Origin: Vandiemenella viatica
Lineage: Eukaryota; Arthropoda; Insecta; Orthoptera; Morabidae
Assembly (NCBI GenBank): GCA_031002005.1
Contig: JARYHS010006964.1
Span: 3,720,001-3,784,000 of the forward strand
Length of the DNA: 64,000 bases
Direction of reading: 5' to 3'
Part shown: piece after piece, positions 37,010 to 49,849 of the stretch
Position numbering within the stretch: the stretch's first letter is position 1
Layout: the number at the start of each line of letters is the position of its first letter
Position numbers and translations under genes: made by a program
Notes under the pieces: generated by a model
Seen by the model: the letters and a program-made list of their open reading frames with translations, nothing else
The model's database searches: none
What the model was told of the DNA's origin: nothing

Positions 37010-37044
37010 AGCCTTCCTCAGTATAAAAACCACAAGCCACCATG
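37010..37044 (+). promoter_or_regulatory. Possible core promoter (TATA box and Kozak-like ATG), tentative
   Basis: A GTATAAAAAC TATA-like box is followed by GCCACCATGAATT. About 54 bp around it are identical in T1 (ending near 31619, minus), T2 and T3 (ATG at 58068), although the flanks differ. The ATG opens only 10 codons in T2, so a protein is unlikely. Function unproven. Confidence 0.25.
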
Positions 37045-38474
37045 AATTGTGTTATACCTTGCACATTGCAGTAGAGGTAATTGGAAGCATTGGTATATGT
37101 GAATAAGTGTACTGTTCAAAATGGGCCCTTTTAGCACTGGAAATCCTACTGTTATTTTTAGTGCAATGGATATTTTTCTGCCCATTTCTGAGCAGAATGA
37201 TTGTTATCACAAAAAACTTTCTATAGTTCTAACCAGCCATTTAATACATTTTTGTAGCAATGGGTTATCCAATTATTCGCTCCAATATTCTTATCAGCAG
37301 TGACAAACTCCGTGACTGATAAAGCATGGTGAGAAATCATTATTGATCATTATTTGTTTTTGTAATAGAAGTGTTATTAACTAGATTTATTATATACTAT
37401 AACGTACACAGTAAAAACTTATTACTATCATAAAAATAAAGTTATATTAACTAAGAAACATTGCTGTGTCTGAGATAAATTCATTTTGAGCAAGTGAAAA
37501 AAATTATTTTGTATTCGCAGTTAGATGCTAATTAGTGAAATTTCTTTAAGTTGCTGTTCAAACACAAAACTAGTGTAACTTGGAGATCTTTCTTCTTTTT
37601 CTTCGTGGCGCAAGAAACAAATTATATTCTGTTTCACACTGACAAAAGGCTCACCTGGTTAGGTTTTCTTAATTTTTGCAGCAGTCCAGAAAATGTTTGG
37701 AGTTAATTTTCAAAAAATAATAGTACAGAAGTTGTTAAATAATATACTTGAAATTAACTGCTCATTCTAGTAAAATGATGTCATAGCTGCCTTCAAATGA
37801 GAACATGAATGTACTGTAAGCAATTGTGGCAGGGCAGAATTTTGAATAAAATTGAAACTATTGATGAAAAGCAAAAATCACACCACACTGGTTTCAAAAG
37901 AAACCTTCCTCAAGTCTGTATGGTTTCAGATATTTTAAATATATATTTTTTTATTCTAGGCCCCTGAAAAACTATAAACAAAAACAATAAAATGTGTTCC
38001 ATTTGTGAACATCTTAATTTCTATTCAAGTAGAGTGCCCTTCACTGCTGTGGCATTAGTACAGAAATTTTGGTTCTAAATATAGTCTTGCCTATTTTAGA
38101 ATCAATGGACTAAATATAGGGGCATTTGCCTAGCAAGTGAATCATGCTTTATCTACTTCCACAGTAAGCTTATAGAAAATATAAATAACAACATGCTAAT
38201 CCCGAAACTATAATGTCTTTCAATAAATACTTTGTTGACCCATGATGTCTGGGCTAAACATACAGGGAACGTTTCATCTATCTGGCTGTTTGTATCATTT
38301 TACGCAGAGGCCAAAGAAAAATTACAATTTTTTATTTGTTGATAAACTTGCGTCAAACATGCCTCAAAATCTCGTGATCTACCTCTCACTGAGGTGATGA
38401 ATAAATATCGGTAAGATGTGGATTAAATAATGTGATCAGGCATCACGGTCAAGTGATGTTTTCAATGTAGACTA

Positions 38475-38770
38475 TGTGGCATAACGAAGAACAAAGGTTT
38501 TATAGATTACTCTCTGTAAGTAAGAGGTTGCTATAGTAACAGTTGGCTATCAACGAGAGCTAGAGCGAGAGCATGAACACGAGTTGGAACGAGGAGTTAT
38601 TTGATAAAAAAACCTGCAAATCTTCGGAGTTAAAAGCATATGATTAAACTTTAATAAATGTTTATTAATTGTCAGACAAGTTTAATTATTATTTAAATAA
38701 AAGTTTAAAGAGGTAAAATTACGAGCTAAGACAGAAATACGACACGAAATGCGATCATCGAAATGCGACA
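38475..38770 (+). repeat. Left LTR
   Basis: Starts TGTGGCATAACG and ends ATGCGACA. The primer-binding-site candidate starts at 38771. Compared with the right LTR it has one small indel and about four substitutions. Confidence 0.88.
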
Positions 38771-39494
38771 TGGCGGTCGTGCAGTTGATACAAAATAACA
38801 ACTAAGTTACAATTCGACAACAAGAATTCATCGAGAAAAGATCCTAGAAACGACTAACAACAAATTGATGGCAACGCCTCCAGCGGACGATCAGGAACTA
38901 TTAAGAAGAAATATCGCAGTCGGGAACAGCTGATCTTGGATTTATTCTATCTGTGCTGGTATTTGCGGCGTCGCATATGAAGGTGTTTTGAACGGCTACA
39001 GCGACTGAACCACTCGTATATACAGCTAAGTGATTTTTCTAAAGAGTACTAAAGTGTAATAGTCTACCATACACTTTAAATTTTCAAATAATTCACTGTT
39101 TATAACCTTACGGAGTGTAAATTATTTTCTTGACCTTTTAACTTGCAAATTAACTTCACGAAGAACACGACGTTACCTGTAGAGCTAGATTTTAGTAATT
39201 TCAAGTGTACTTGATTTTAATTTGCGTAAAGTAGAACATGGTACACATTGCATAAATTTCGCAAGCTTCCCAGCTGTTTATGTTAACAAACAATTTATTG
39301 AAGATATAGGTAGATTAATGAATAATTTTTACGAGTTGAAAAGTTGCCGACTTTGGTCCAATTTAGACTGAATCTTTATATAATATTAATTTGTCGTAAG
39401 AACAGTTTGATTGTTTTTTGGAACTTTCTGTTCCCAATTGGGATTTTTTTTTTTTTTTTTTTTTTTTTAGAAAAAAAATATTTTTTTTAATATT

Positions 39495-40933
39495 ATGCAA
39501 GAACCTGTTGGTTGTAGTGAAGAAAGGCCATTGACTTCCTCTAACGATAGAACTACATCCACTACTGATACGTCGGAGGATTTCTATGGGTTTCCTGAGA
39601 CTGAGTCCCCGATTAATGACAGTAAGTTTTAACAATGTTACTCTGTCCGATTGTGAAGCTACTTTTTCTAATATAGGACTATCTGCCACGGAAAACTTAC
39701 TAGATCACATTCCCTTAGGAGTAACCGAACGAACAACACTTGAGACCCCGAAATGGTTCCTCCCAAGCACTCAAATATGACAACACTTAAAGAAGGCATC
39801 ACTAATGATGAACCACAGACACTTAGTGGTACTAACAAAAACACTCAACTACCTTCAGACACGATTTCAGATTTAAAACAGTTTATGTTCAGTTTGTTTT
39901 TACAATCTCAAAAACAATTTCAAAATGCACTGGTTGAACAGTCTGAACAATTTCAAAATGCACTGGTTGAACAGAAAAGAGAGTTGTCGGAACACTTTAC
40001 TAAATCTCATGAGGGCTTATGCAATAATTTCAATTCGCAGTTCCAAACTGTTAGCAATCAACTTGACAGCATTACAAAGGAGGTAGCATCTAACAAAAAG
40101 ATTTGTGAAAGATATATAGGGGAATTGAATGACAAAATTGACATTATCAAGACACAAACTGACAACACTGATTTAGCCATTGAGGAGTTGACATTTAAGG
40201 TGAAGAGTTCAGAAGAGAAAATCTGGGCAATTGAACAGAACAATACGAGAATGAGGGGGATCAGGTAGAGACTATAGTAACAGACCTCCAGGCATTAAGT
40301 AATACAATTGAAAGTAATGATAGTAGGCCTAATACTGTAAGGGAAAAATATGAGATGAGTAAGGTTACAATTAATGGTGATGTAAATCATGTCAAGGATA
40401 GACAAATTGTTAAAGAAGGGTTTCACTTAAAAGATGAGTTTAAGCATGAAAGTAACCAGGTGGAAACTTACACGAAGACAGATGAATCAGTGGAAAAGGG
40501 TTGTAAGTCTATAAAAATGTTTGATATCAGAGACATTAAAGGAACAGGTGGCTTTGATCAGGTAAAAGAGATGGAAGAGACTTTGAAGGTAGATGGATTA
40601 GGGAGTTTGATGATTTTGAGGGAAGTAAACTGTGACATTTTTTCCATTGTTGGGGAGAATTATGTTTGTGATTATGAATCAAAGCAGTTACAGAATAATG
40701 GTGTTGCACATTTTCAGAGTTCTTTACATATTTTTGAAGTTGGTTTGCCATGTTACTGTTCTGGCAAAGTAAGATTAATTGTAAACAGGAAGTTGCTTTG
40801 TATGAATAACTGGGAAAAGGTGAACTGGAAATATAGAAAAAAAGGTTTTCTTTTTTGTAGAGGAGTAAGCTATGCTTACTGCCTCATCCTGTGTACAAAT
40901 TCAATCAGGACATTGAATCTACAACTCAGATAA
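39495..40933 (+). pseudogene. Gag-like coiled-coil ORF of the LTR element (frameshifted)
   Basis: Seen: three overlapping open pieces. A short ATG frame starts at 39495; a 171-codon frame (39753-40268) is rich in Gln, Lys and Glu and contains a repeated QFQNALVEQ motif; a third frame leads into 40355-40933. At about 40245-40255 the second frame gives way to the third, whose upstream part (ENEGDQVETIVTDLQALS) continues the coiled-coil character, so a small indel probably split one protein. No zinc knuckle (CCHC) is visible. Called gag-like from position and character only; the last third is not recognised. Confidence 0.45.
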
Positions 40934-41967
40934 TGATGACTTAGTTTAAGATGAATGAAAAGATTTAACACTAGTGCAAGTCACAGGTGTGTAAAGATAA
41001 ACTCCATCATATTGGAATTTCCTATTATTATTAAGTTATAGTTAGCATATTATTATTCAGTGCCACAAAACACTTGTAAATAGTACTGATTGTTGTGGCT
41101 GCGCACAATTCAACTGTAATGATAGTAAAAGTTTATAACCATTAAGTGGAAGCTGTCACTTACCAATATTGACGATCTTAGTCAGATGTGCAGTCTTCGG
41201 CTGTTACCACAGCATACCATTACATGAAAGGTTATTGTCTATTAGGACTTTCCTTTTAAAAAAAAAAAAAATATATAGTTTGTAAGGTATACCGGAGCAT
41301 TAGAATGAATAGAATGAGTGGAGAAGAAACGAAGGTATTACTATGATAGAATAAATGTGTAATGAATTAAGAAGTAGAATATCATTTAGAGAGGGTACAA
41401 CAGCACAGTCAGGACTCAGTTCCTGTAAATAAGGCGACTATCTAGGCATTGCCTTTAAATGATACCGAAAGGTTCGGGATTTGGTTAACGCAGGCATAGC
41501 TGAGGTCCAGGTAGAACCTTCAAATGACTCTGTTGTTACATCTCATAGCCTATATTGTGGATATATTCAAGATGAAGTAAAGTGGAGAAAGTTATTACTT
41601 ATGGGGAGAATATAATGTAATGTATTGAAGAAATAAAATAAAAATGAAGTTGAGATGGTGATGCTAGATTAGCAAGAAACAATGGTGTCCCAGTCGTATT
41701 AGCGAGGGTGGATTGTACTGGTCCAGGGACCAAATATGTGATTTAAATAATGTTGCCGGTTATACAACAGTAAAATGGTTCAAAAGGATCGGCCTTATGA
41801 AGAATATAATGTACCAAGGGCAGGTAATAGAATTTTTAAATTATTTGAATGGTATGCTTGGTAAGCAGGCGGAGGCCATGACAGCTAAAGATGATGTTAT
41901 TGAATAACAATTCTGTGGTATTACTTACTGTAATTTTGGTTTTTAAGTGATAAGAACAGTAACTCTG

Positions 41968-41973
41968 TAGTGG

Positions 41974-42004
<31 letters not shown>
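41968..42004. repeat. Poly(A) tract inside the LTR element
   Basis: About 33 A in the 3' internal part, well before the right LTR. A poly(T) tract of about 27 lies at 39444-39470 in the 5' part. The remaining interior (38785-39494, 40934-42595) shows nothing recognisable. Confidence 0.85.
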
Positions 42005-42007
<3 letters not shown>

Positions 42008-42605
42008 AAAAGTCTTAACATGATTAACTGTTTAGGTCCAGGTACCTACTTTCTCACAAATCAATATTCCATTCATGCGGTGTTGTAGTGGTATAGGTAG
42101 AAATGTTATTGGGAAATGATGATAAAGATATGACATAAAATGAAAATAATTTGCATGTATTATGAAAAATTATGTAAAGGTCAAGAAAAAAATAATGATG
42201 CATAGTAATTAGACAATTAACTATTGTAAATACTTTTGTTCCATGTACTTGAATAATTCATGAGATTGATCTATGTTTTACATTTTTGAAGATTAGTGAA
42301 TAGTTTTTATTAATAATTAATTTTGCTGATAAGATGGGTAATGCAAAGCTGTTGCATGTTACAGACTTTCCTTCGCCGGAGAATGGTGTCAATGCTTTGC
42401 AAATGATCGAGAAACAAGCTGCACTAACTCCCGCGACAGGACATTGGGATTTTGTTTTGGTTCTGTGTGCTATCAGTTATAAGAATGCAAATTGTGATCA
42501 TTTATTGTAAAAAGATCCCGAAGAATGCAAAGTTCTTACGTCCAACCTCATATAAAGTTTACCATAATTTTTTACTTTTAAATATATGGGAAACTTGGGA
42601 GGGGT

Positions 42606-42900
42606 TGTGGCATAACGAAGTCAAAGGTTTTATAGATTACTCTCTGTAAGTAAGAGGTTACTATAGTAACAGTTGGCTATCAACGAGAGCTAGAGCGAGA
42701 GCATGAACACGAGTTGGAACGAGGAGTTATTTGATAAAAGAACCTGCAAATCTTCGGAGTTAAAAGCATATGATTAAACTTTAATAAATGTTTATTAATT
42801 GTCAGACAAGTTTAATTATTATTTAAATAAAAGTTTAAAGAGGTAAAATTACGAGCTAAGACAGAAATACGACAAGAAATGCGATCATCGAAATGCGGCA
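42606..42900 (+). repeat. Right LTR
   Basis: Starts TGTGGCATAACG after a purine-rich tract and ends ATGCGGCA, followed by the ACTA target duplication. Confidence 0.88.
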
Positions 42901-45137
42901 ACTAGATTTAGAGACATGTCATCAACAGAGACACTACAGATGGGAAGTGGGTGATTTAGAATCCAACGACTGCATCTCAAACAGCACACTTGTGCTACTG
43001 TATTGCATTTCTCGCAAATAAAACATTAACCCATTAGGAGCTATTTCTAAAAACCAGAAAATTCACCGACCAATGATGGTTTAAATTTTAAATTAAATTC
43101 CTTAAAAATATATTTTTCTTCTGGAATCATCCCTAGAAAATATAGTATACAGCTTGAGTTTGTGTGTTACAAGTAATGTATTGAAATTTGCTTTCCTTAA
43201 TCCGAAAAGAGGTCAGCTATATTAACACAGATGTCCTGCCACTAATGACCTTAACGTCGGTGAGGTGTAAAGGCATAAATAATAATAATAAAAAAACACA
43301 GCTGTCCTTTTTCAAATATACAGTTTTTTTTTCAAATTCATAGGATGTTCGGAATAACATAAGAAGTGTAGGATTTAAGCTCAGACGGTAACTAAAATAA
43401 ACAAGAAGTGTACGTATGGAAAGGTATTATGGTACTGATATATTCACTATCCCAATAAAAGAAACAGCAGCATCAAAAAAGGAAACATATAATGAGACCA
43501 TGTGATAGGGCTGTGGTTAGCACAGAGGATGATATCCAATATCGCGTGGACAGACACAGCTGATGCGCAAGGCTAAACTATCTGGTGAGCAGCTGATTGT
43601 TGCACTGTGTGGAAAAAACACACCAAGAAATATGGAGAATATTGATTGCTGACAGTTGCATATATGATATATTAATCTGCTTGTTAAAAAATGTGTAACT
43701 ACATTGAACGCTGTTGAGAGACTAAAGTAGGTGGGTAAAATTTTAACCTCAGAGGTTAATAAATATCGCAGGCTGTTTCCTTTCATCAAATATATATGTT
43801 TTGTTAATAGTGTATGGGAGGTAGGGATAAGAGAATATCACTTTAATCAGAGCAATGTTTTATTCTGAGTATTATTGTAATGAATTATCACTTCACTCAT
43901 GTAAGCTTCTCCATGTCTGAGTGACTGTTTTCTTCACTGTGCTTGCCTGTGTTCTCCTCAAACAAGAATGTCTTTAAGGTAACTTAATTCAATACTTGGC
44001 ACATGAATTTTATAAAATTCTGTTGATAGTATCACCAGGCATACTTCCAAATATCATTAAATTCTCTACAAGATTACCATTGTCATCAGCACTTACAAAC
44101 TATTCTGTATACTTGAATATTATCATCTATTCACACTTCCCTTTAAAGTCAACTTATGCACGTTTATCATTCAACTGTATTTTCAGAAATAGCTTCATGT
44201 TTGGGATGGCAAAAAAAACTTGAATTAATTACTAGTTGAAATGGAGAAAAAAAGTGATTCATGGAACAGAAAAAACAACTGCACACAATTTATATAACCA
44301 CTGAATCCAAGATTACTGGATGGTCATCGAGTCACATAAATACTCTATGAGGTCACCAAAAAAATTATTACAATAATCGCCAAATGACATACGTGAACGC
44401 TATTTGCAAACAATGGGTGTGTGCCGTGGCCAGCAATGCCGATTCATGTAGATTTGACTGCCACCATGAGTAAGTTCCAAGTACCTTCCAAACTGAGCAC
44501 AAGAACAATGTACAATTAAATGCGTTAGTCGAACTTACTTATCTCTATTATAGTAGATATTTGAGAGATGTAGAACAAAACAATTAACTTACAAATATGC
44601 ACCAAAACTTTTCAGTATGTGGTCGCCATTGGTTAGTTAAATGGAAAATCGCAAAACTGGACTTTTCTTACGATTTGGGAATAAAAACATATTTGTGAAC
44701 CACTTACCTGTATATAGTATCACGGAAAGACAACAGATTGTTGAAATCATTAAGAATCACTATCTTCGAAAGTAAGAAGAAGTATGAAGTAAAATGTAAC
44801 TCATTACTTAAACAACTTATACTCCATCTATAATTAAAATTTGAGGTATATTAACATAATAGGGTTCCAATCAATTTCATGTTGGGATAGATAGGTAGTT
44901 AATATAAGGGAATTCATGAATGATTACTATCATTTGAGTGTAAAACTGTATCAGTGTACAAGATTAGACTTTCTAAGACTAAGTGAGGTACTTTAGAGTT
45001 TTAATGATCAATAGTCAGTGAAAGAAAATCGGTGAAATTTGCATCTAAATAATACTGAGAACAAGGAAGAAACAATATTTATGTTTTTATTAAATATTTT
45101 GATATCTGGTTATAACAGAAATATGAGACACATAGCA

Positions 45138-45290
45138 CCAAGTGTGGTGGGTGAGCGGTAACGCTGTGGCCTCGCAATCGGGAGGACGCAGGTTCAAATC
45201 CCCATTTGAGCCCAGATTTGGATATTCCATGGTTTCACCAATCACTATAGGCAAATCCGGAATGCTACCACATGCAAATATATATATATA
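45138..45290 (+). mobile_element. tRNA-derived SINE in T2
   Basis: A head containing GTGAGCGGTAACGC (A-box-like) and GGTTCAAATCC (B box) is followed by a body with TTCCATGGTTTCACCAATCA and an (AT)n tail. The same element sits at the same place in T1 and T3. It has no acceptor stem, so it is a SINE and not a working tRNA gene. Confidence 0.72.
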
Positions 45291-46096
45291 TATACAAAAA
45301 TTAAATAAAAAAATTCAGCAGCGACTTTTTTCCCATAAACATAAGTGAAAGGATGTAAAAATGAGTTGCTTGATGACAAAAAGTGTGTCATATTGCAGTG
45401 TTAATGGATTCTGATTTTATATGCTCGTTAATATATTCTTAGAATGCATAAACAATTAATCATAAGCAGTAAATAGACCAGAAGAGGAACTAGATGCTTT
45501 CAAATTAGGAACATAATATTTACCAAAAGAAATATACTAGGCCAGAGTTCTTCAACTCTTTTGAATCTGAGGATCAGTTAAATGGGGAAAACAATTCTAC
45601 AACTCACTAACTTATATGGGTCCAATTTTACACTTATAAAATTTTAACCAAACGTACCAATTGTTATTGGCATGTAATGCAGTCAGTTAAGACTTACAGC
45701 TACAATCTGATAGAACTGAATCATCTTAGAGCTGTAGCTCCCCATTGTCTACTTCTATTTAAAGTATCACAGAGTATTTCTCCTTACTTCAGACATAATA
45801 CGGTCTGACTTTTCTTCCAGTGGAACTAATCGAATTGCAGTTCAACTACATAGTAACAATTAAACATAACGAACTGTTAATAGGTCTTGTATAGAGCTAC
45901 AGTGTGTTTAATAGCGGTTAACCTATTTCTGGTATTCTTTAATTTAAATACAATGGAAAACATGCTACAGCAAAAATTTTCCTACATATGCATTTACATA
46001 TTTTCCCCTTCCTGTGTTATTTTTTTAATTTTAAATTCTTTGAGTGTAATTTCATCACCTGCTTACATTTCCCATTTATGAATATACGTTAAATTA

Positions 46097-47427
46097 CGAG
46101 GCATGTTTTTTAAGTAAGTACCATTTTGAAATTAAAAAAGACTGTGCAAATATATCTCAATAATTTTATTTTTACATGAAAGCCTGTACCTTACTCTACT
46201 TTTCTACATAATTCCCTTCAATATTGAGGCACTTGTTATAACGTAGTACCAGTTTTTGGAAACCCTCCTCATAGAAGTCTGCCGCCTGACTTGTTAGCCA
46301 CTGCATCACAACTGTTTTGACTTCGTTATCGTCTTCAAGACGCTGACCGCCCAGGTGTTTCTTCAAGTACAGGAACAGATGGTAGTCACTGGGCGCCAGA
46401 TCAGGGCTGAATGGAGGATGATCTAGAGTTTCCCATCAAAAAGATGTGATGAGATCTTTGGCCTGATTAGCCACATGTGGACGGGCATTGTCATGCAGCA
46501 AAACGATTTCCCTGCTCAACTTGCCACATCTTTTTTTCTGGATTGAATGGCGCAGATTGTTCAATGTCTCACAATAAGCTGCTGCATTGATTGTCTCATT
46601 ACGAGGCAGAAATTCCACAAGCAATACTACTTTTCTTTCCCAAAAAACTGTAACATGATGTTCCGGGCAGAAATCGTTTGCTTGAACTTCACTTTTTTGG
46701 GTGAATCTGAATGCCGCTATTCCATGGACTGTTACTTTGATTCAGGTGTGACGTAGGCCACCCAAGTCTCATCGCCCGTAACAATTTGGCTTAAGAAATC
46801 ATCACCATCGTTGTGGTACCGCTCAAGGAAAGTCAATGCACTACATAAACGTTTGGTTTTGTGCACATCCGTTAACATTTTCGGTACCCAACGTGAGCAC
46901 AATTTTCGGTAATTCAAGTGCTCGGTCACAATGCCATACAAAACACTACTGAGAAACATTAGGAAAGTCATCACACAATGAGGAAATTGTAAAGCGTCTG
47001 TTTTCTCTCACCTTATTGTCTACTTTCTGCACCAAACTTTCATTAACGACCGAAGGACGCCCACTCGTTGTTCATCATGCACATTTGTGCGGCCATCTTT
47101 AAATGCTCTCACCCACTTTCTCCCCATTCCATCACTCATAATGTTTTGTCTGTAAACTGCAAAGATCTCATGATGAATATCGATCGGTTTTAGGCCTTTA
47201 GCACAAAGAAATCTTATAACTGCCCGTACTTCACAGTCGGCCGGACTCACGATTATCGGAGGCATCTTAAACACTCAGTGAACAACGTAAACAAGGAAGA
47301 ATTAGACTGTAATGACGTCAGTGCTTAGGCAAGAGATGCAGGTACCCAGTGCGCATCCATGGAACACCGACCGTAGCGCTGCAGCTACGGTGTGTCAAAA
47401 CGGTACTTACTTAAAAAATACGCCTTG
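46097..47427 (-). mobile_element. mariner (DD34D) transposon in T2, inactive
   Basis: Seen: 1331 bp between TA dinucleotides (46095-46096, 47428-47429). The inverted ends read CGAGGCATGTTTTTTAAGTA on the plus strand and CAAGGCGTATTTTTTAAGTA on the minus. The minus strand encodes a mariner transposase from about 47274 (MFKMPPIIVSPADCEVRAV) through the DNA-binding region (GRKWVRAFKDGRTNVHDEQR), the first catalytic Asp (TGDETWV), the second (VLLHDNARPH) and the third in a DLAPSDY box. Frameshifts break it, including a missing base just after HDEQR (near 47060). Known: mariner elements duplicate TA on insertion. T1 has the intact empty TA site; T3 has the same insertion. Confidence 0.9.
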
Positions 47428-47933
47428 TATTTCACCATTTTAGGCAAGTTATTCAGAACATCTCTTGGTAAATATATGTTATGGCACATCTGTGTGAGTA
47501 CAAAGCAGTCTGTGTACAAATTCTGAATGACATACTCACAAACAACTGTCTAATCAGTTGCGTGCCAACGCTCGGGCGACTGAAGTCTGAAGATTCAGGT
47601 TACAATCAATCATGAATTCAGTTAAAATTAAATCACACTGTGGTCAGGCATTTTATATTAAATCAGCAACTAAACATTCCAAAATTCTTATTATGGCAGA
47701 TGTTGATGACAAATGTCATTTAATTATAGCACACACAGTTTAATCAATAATGAAAGAGAATATAACTCACATTTTATAAAAATCACTGAATTATTGTATA
47801 CATAAGTATCAGTTAAATCGATACATCAAATGAAAAAATTAATTTTTATTGATATTTACTTCAAACTAAGCAAAAAGAAAAGACATGGAAACACATGTAT
47901 TAAGGCTTAACATTATATAATATTATCTGACTA

Positions 47934-48121
47934 AACTGAGTAAAATTGTGAATTCAATAATTTGAGCAATGTAAATTTCCATTTACATAAAGTGCAGCAG
48001 ATTATTGATAGCATAAATAAATTATTATTTTTTTGCAGAATATAATTCTTTTTCCACAATTTGCCATAAAATTCACACAGTTCTATTTTACTGAGTAAAT
48101 AGAGTTCTACAGACATTTCAA
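47934..48121. other. Short unique stretch between T2 and the RTE-like element
   Basis: About 190 bp of AT-rich sequence, deleted from the matching position of block B. No feature recognised. Confidence 0.5.
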
Positions 48122-49315
48122 CCCAATTTTACCATCACCTTGGCACCAAACATTACAAGATAGGGTGCAAAATTTTAACAAAATTTAAAATGGAATTTCT
48201 GTTCACAGAGATGGATTTTATCACATAGTTAGCTCACTAGTGTTACAATACCTCTTTGGAAAGGAAAGGGTGATGCGCTAGACTGCACCGACTATAGACC
48301 AATTTGACTACTTTGCAACACAATGAAGATCTTTGAGTGCATTGTGGATGCAAGCCTTCCAAGCATAGTTAAGACTGACCGAAATTACTGTGGTTTCATG
48401 AAAGGCACAGGGATGACTGACGCTATTCATGCCACAACATCTTTTGATGCACATAGCATATTTGGAGCTTGAAAAGGCTTTCAGTAGGGTACCTAGAGAT
48501 ATAAGCTGTTACTCACTGAGACAGCATTGGGAACTAGAGGTAAAAATTAAATGGATCCAGCTACTACATCATATGGTCACCAGTTATGTTTGATGTGCTG
48601 TAGGAAGTTCTGACTCTTTTTCCCATCAGTGTTGGTGATCATCTGGGATCAGCTTCAGTCCCCACTCCTGTTTATCCTCTGTCTTAACACCATTGCTGGA
48701 GAACTGCTCACTCCACACCCCGGGATATATCCTCCACACTGATGATATCATGGTCACCTGCGAGTCTCGACAAGAATATTGAACAACAAATCCAACGATG
48801 AAAAACTTCCCTCGATTATTACAGCTTGCACCTTAATATCTGGAAGACCGAGTAAATGGAATGTGGGGTTCCTAGTGATGAGTCTGTTAATATTGATGGC
48901 ATTCAATACTACAAGTCATGCGACTTCATATATCTGGGAACAGAACTCTGTCTGGATAGTCAGACACACCCAGATGTATAAAATAGAGTCAATGCAATTA
49001 ATGTGGCTCAACCATTGAGAAAGCATGTCAGGGTTCCTCTGCAATGGTACATACTATATAGCAACGACATCTCATTGGCAAGGACAGCACTCGACATAAG
49101 ACTGGAGGGGCAAAGACCACGAGGGAGATCTGAGAAATACTGACTTGATACCTCACGGCAGGACATGTGTATAGCCAACGTCTCACCTGAAGATGCACAA
49201 GATCAACACAAATGAAAGAATCCAGTAAAGCACACCGTGCAAAGATGCTAAGAAGAAGGGAAATGTATTTTACCACAATTACAGGGCAAGGGAACCCCAT
49301 AAAGAATTTTCCAAA
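48122..49315 (+). mobile_element. RTE-like non-LTR retrotransposon beside copy 3
   Basis: Inverted counterpart of 12555-13735. Plus-strand broken frames show PLWKGKGDA, then CTDYRPI, then GFMKGTGMTDAIHATT, the catalytic box as LHTDDIMVTCES (HTDD at 48735-48746 in place of YADD), and a degraded C-terminus. Neither copy retains YADD, so the element was dead or dying before the duplication. Confidence 0.75.
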
Positions 49316-49849
49316 ATCTTCCCAACTTTAAGGCCACTAATATATAGATTATTTTATACTGTTTGAGGTTTTCAGGTGTGTGTGTGTTATAACAATGTTT
49401 TCCAGCATATGGAATCTTATGGATTTTTTATAAGACTGATAGGATCTTCTCATATGTCTACAAATATATGTTTTCTAGCCATATAATTAATATTATGCCT
49501 TACAGTGTAGCTAAATACAAATTATAACTTTACCTTACCCATCTAAACTAATCTCCACAATCTTAAAAGGATAAAACTCCACACCAGTATAACACTATAT
49601 GAATTTTACAGCTAATTGGTCACTTACAAAATTTTCTCCAACCTTCACAAACATGAAGAACCTTACTTACGTACAATCTTCTATGTGTACATATCAAAAG
49701 TGACAAAAAATAAGTCTTCTCACCACAATGAATACTTTATGTATTCTTATGTAACTACAGTTCATCAACAATTCTTCAGAATGTTTACAAGCATAATGGT
49801 GCTAGTCTATACGGATTATTTTTATGTTATGAAGCTAATATGATGGTGA

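Larger units (their letters stand above)
38475..42900 (+). mobile_element. Non-autonomous LTR retrotransposon lacking pol
   Basis: Seen: two direct LTRs of about 295 bp (38475-38770 and 42606-42900), each starting TG and ending CA, flanked by the 4-bp target duplication ACTA (38471-38474, 42901-42904). A primer-binding-site candidate, TGGCGGTCGTGCAG, follows the left LTR at once, and a purine tract (TTGGGAGGGG, about 42596-42604) precedes the right LTR. The LTRs differ at only about five places by eye, so the insertion is young. The interior has a gag-like coiled-coil region but no protease, RT, RNase H or integrase. A 4-bp duplication suits Ty3/Gypsy-type elements, but without pol the family is uncertain. 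T3 and T1 keep the empty site. Confidence 0.85.
36592..47933 (-). repeat. Duplicated segment T2 (inverted copy of T1)
   Basis: The plus strand of T2 is the reverse complement of T1 from CTAATATGTGC (36592) to TATTATCTGACTA (47933). Two insertions are unique relative to T1: an LTR element (38475-42900) and a mariner (46097-47427). T3 is a direct copy of T2 without the LTR element but with the mariner. A 60-codon ORF at 37121 is conserved in T3 but shifted in T1, so it is not called a gene. Confidence 0.85.

Noticed and set aside
37121..37303. 60-codon ORF conserved between T2 and T3 (58147-58329)
   Set aside because: T2 and T3 are recent duplicates, and the T1 copy shifts frame after about 30 codons, so there is no sign of coding selection.
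43517..43789. 90-codon minus ORF in T2 with a partial match in T3 (60177-60389)
   Set aside because: Frameshifted in T3 and stopped early in T1; no recognisable domain.
45140..45215. Possible tRNA gene
   Set aside because: A- and B-box-like motifs are present but there is no acceptor stem. It continues into a SINE body with an AT tail and recurs in T1 and T3.
48779..49018. 79-codon plus ORF in block C and its equivalent at 12848-13111 (minus)
   Set aside because: It reads the RTE-like element out of frame; the RT motifs lie in the neighbouring frame.
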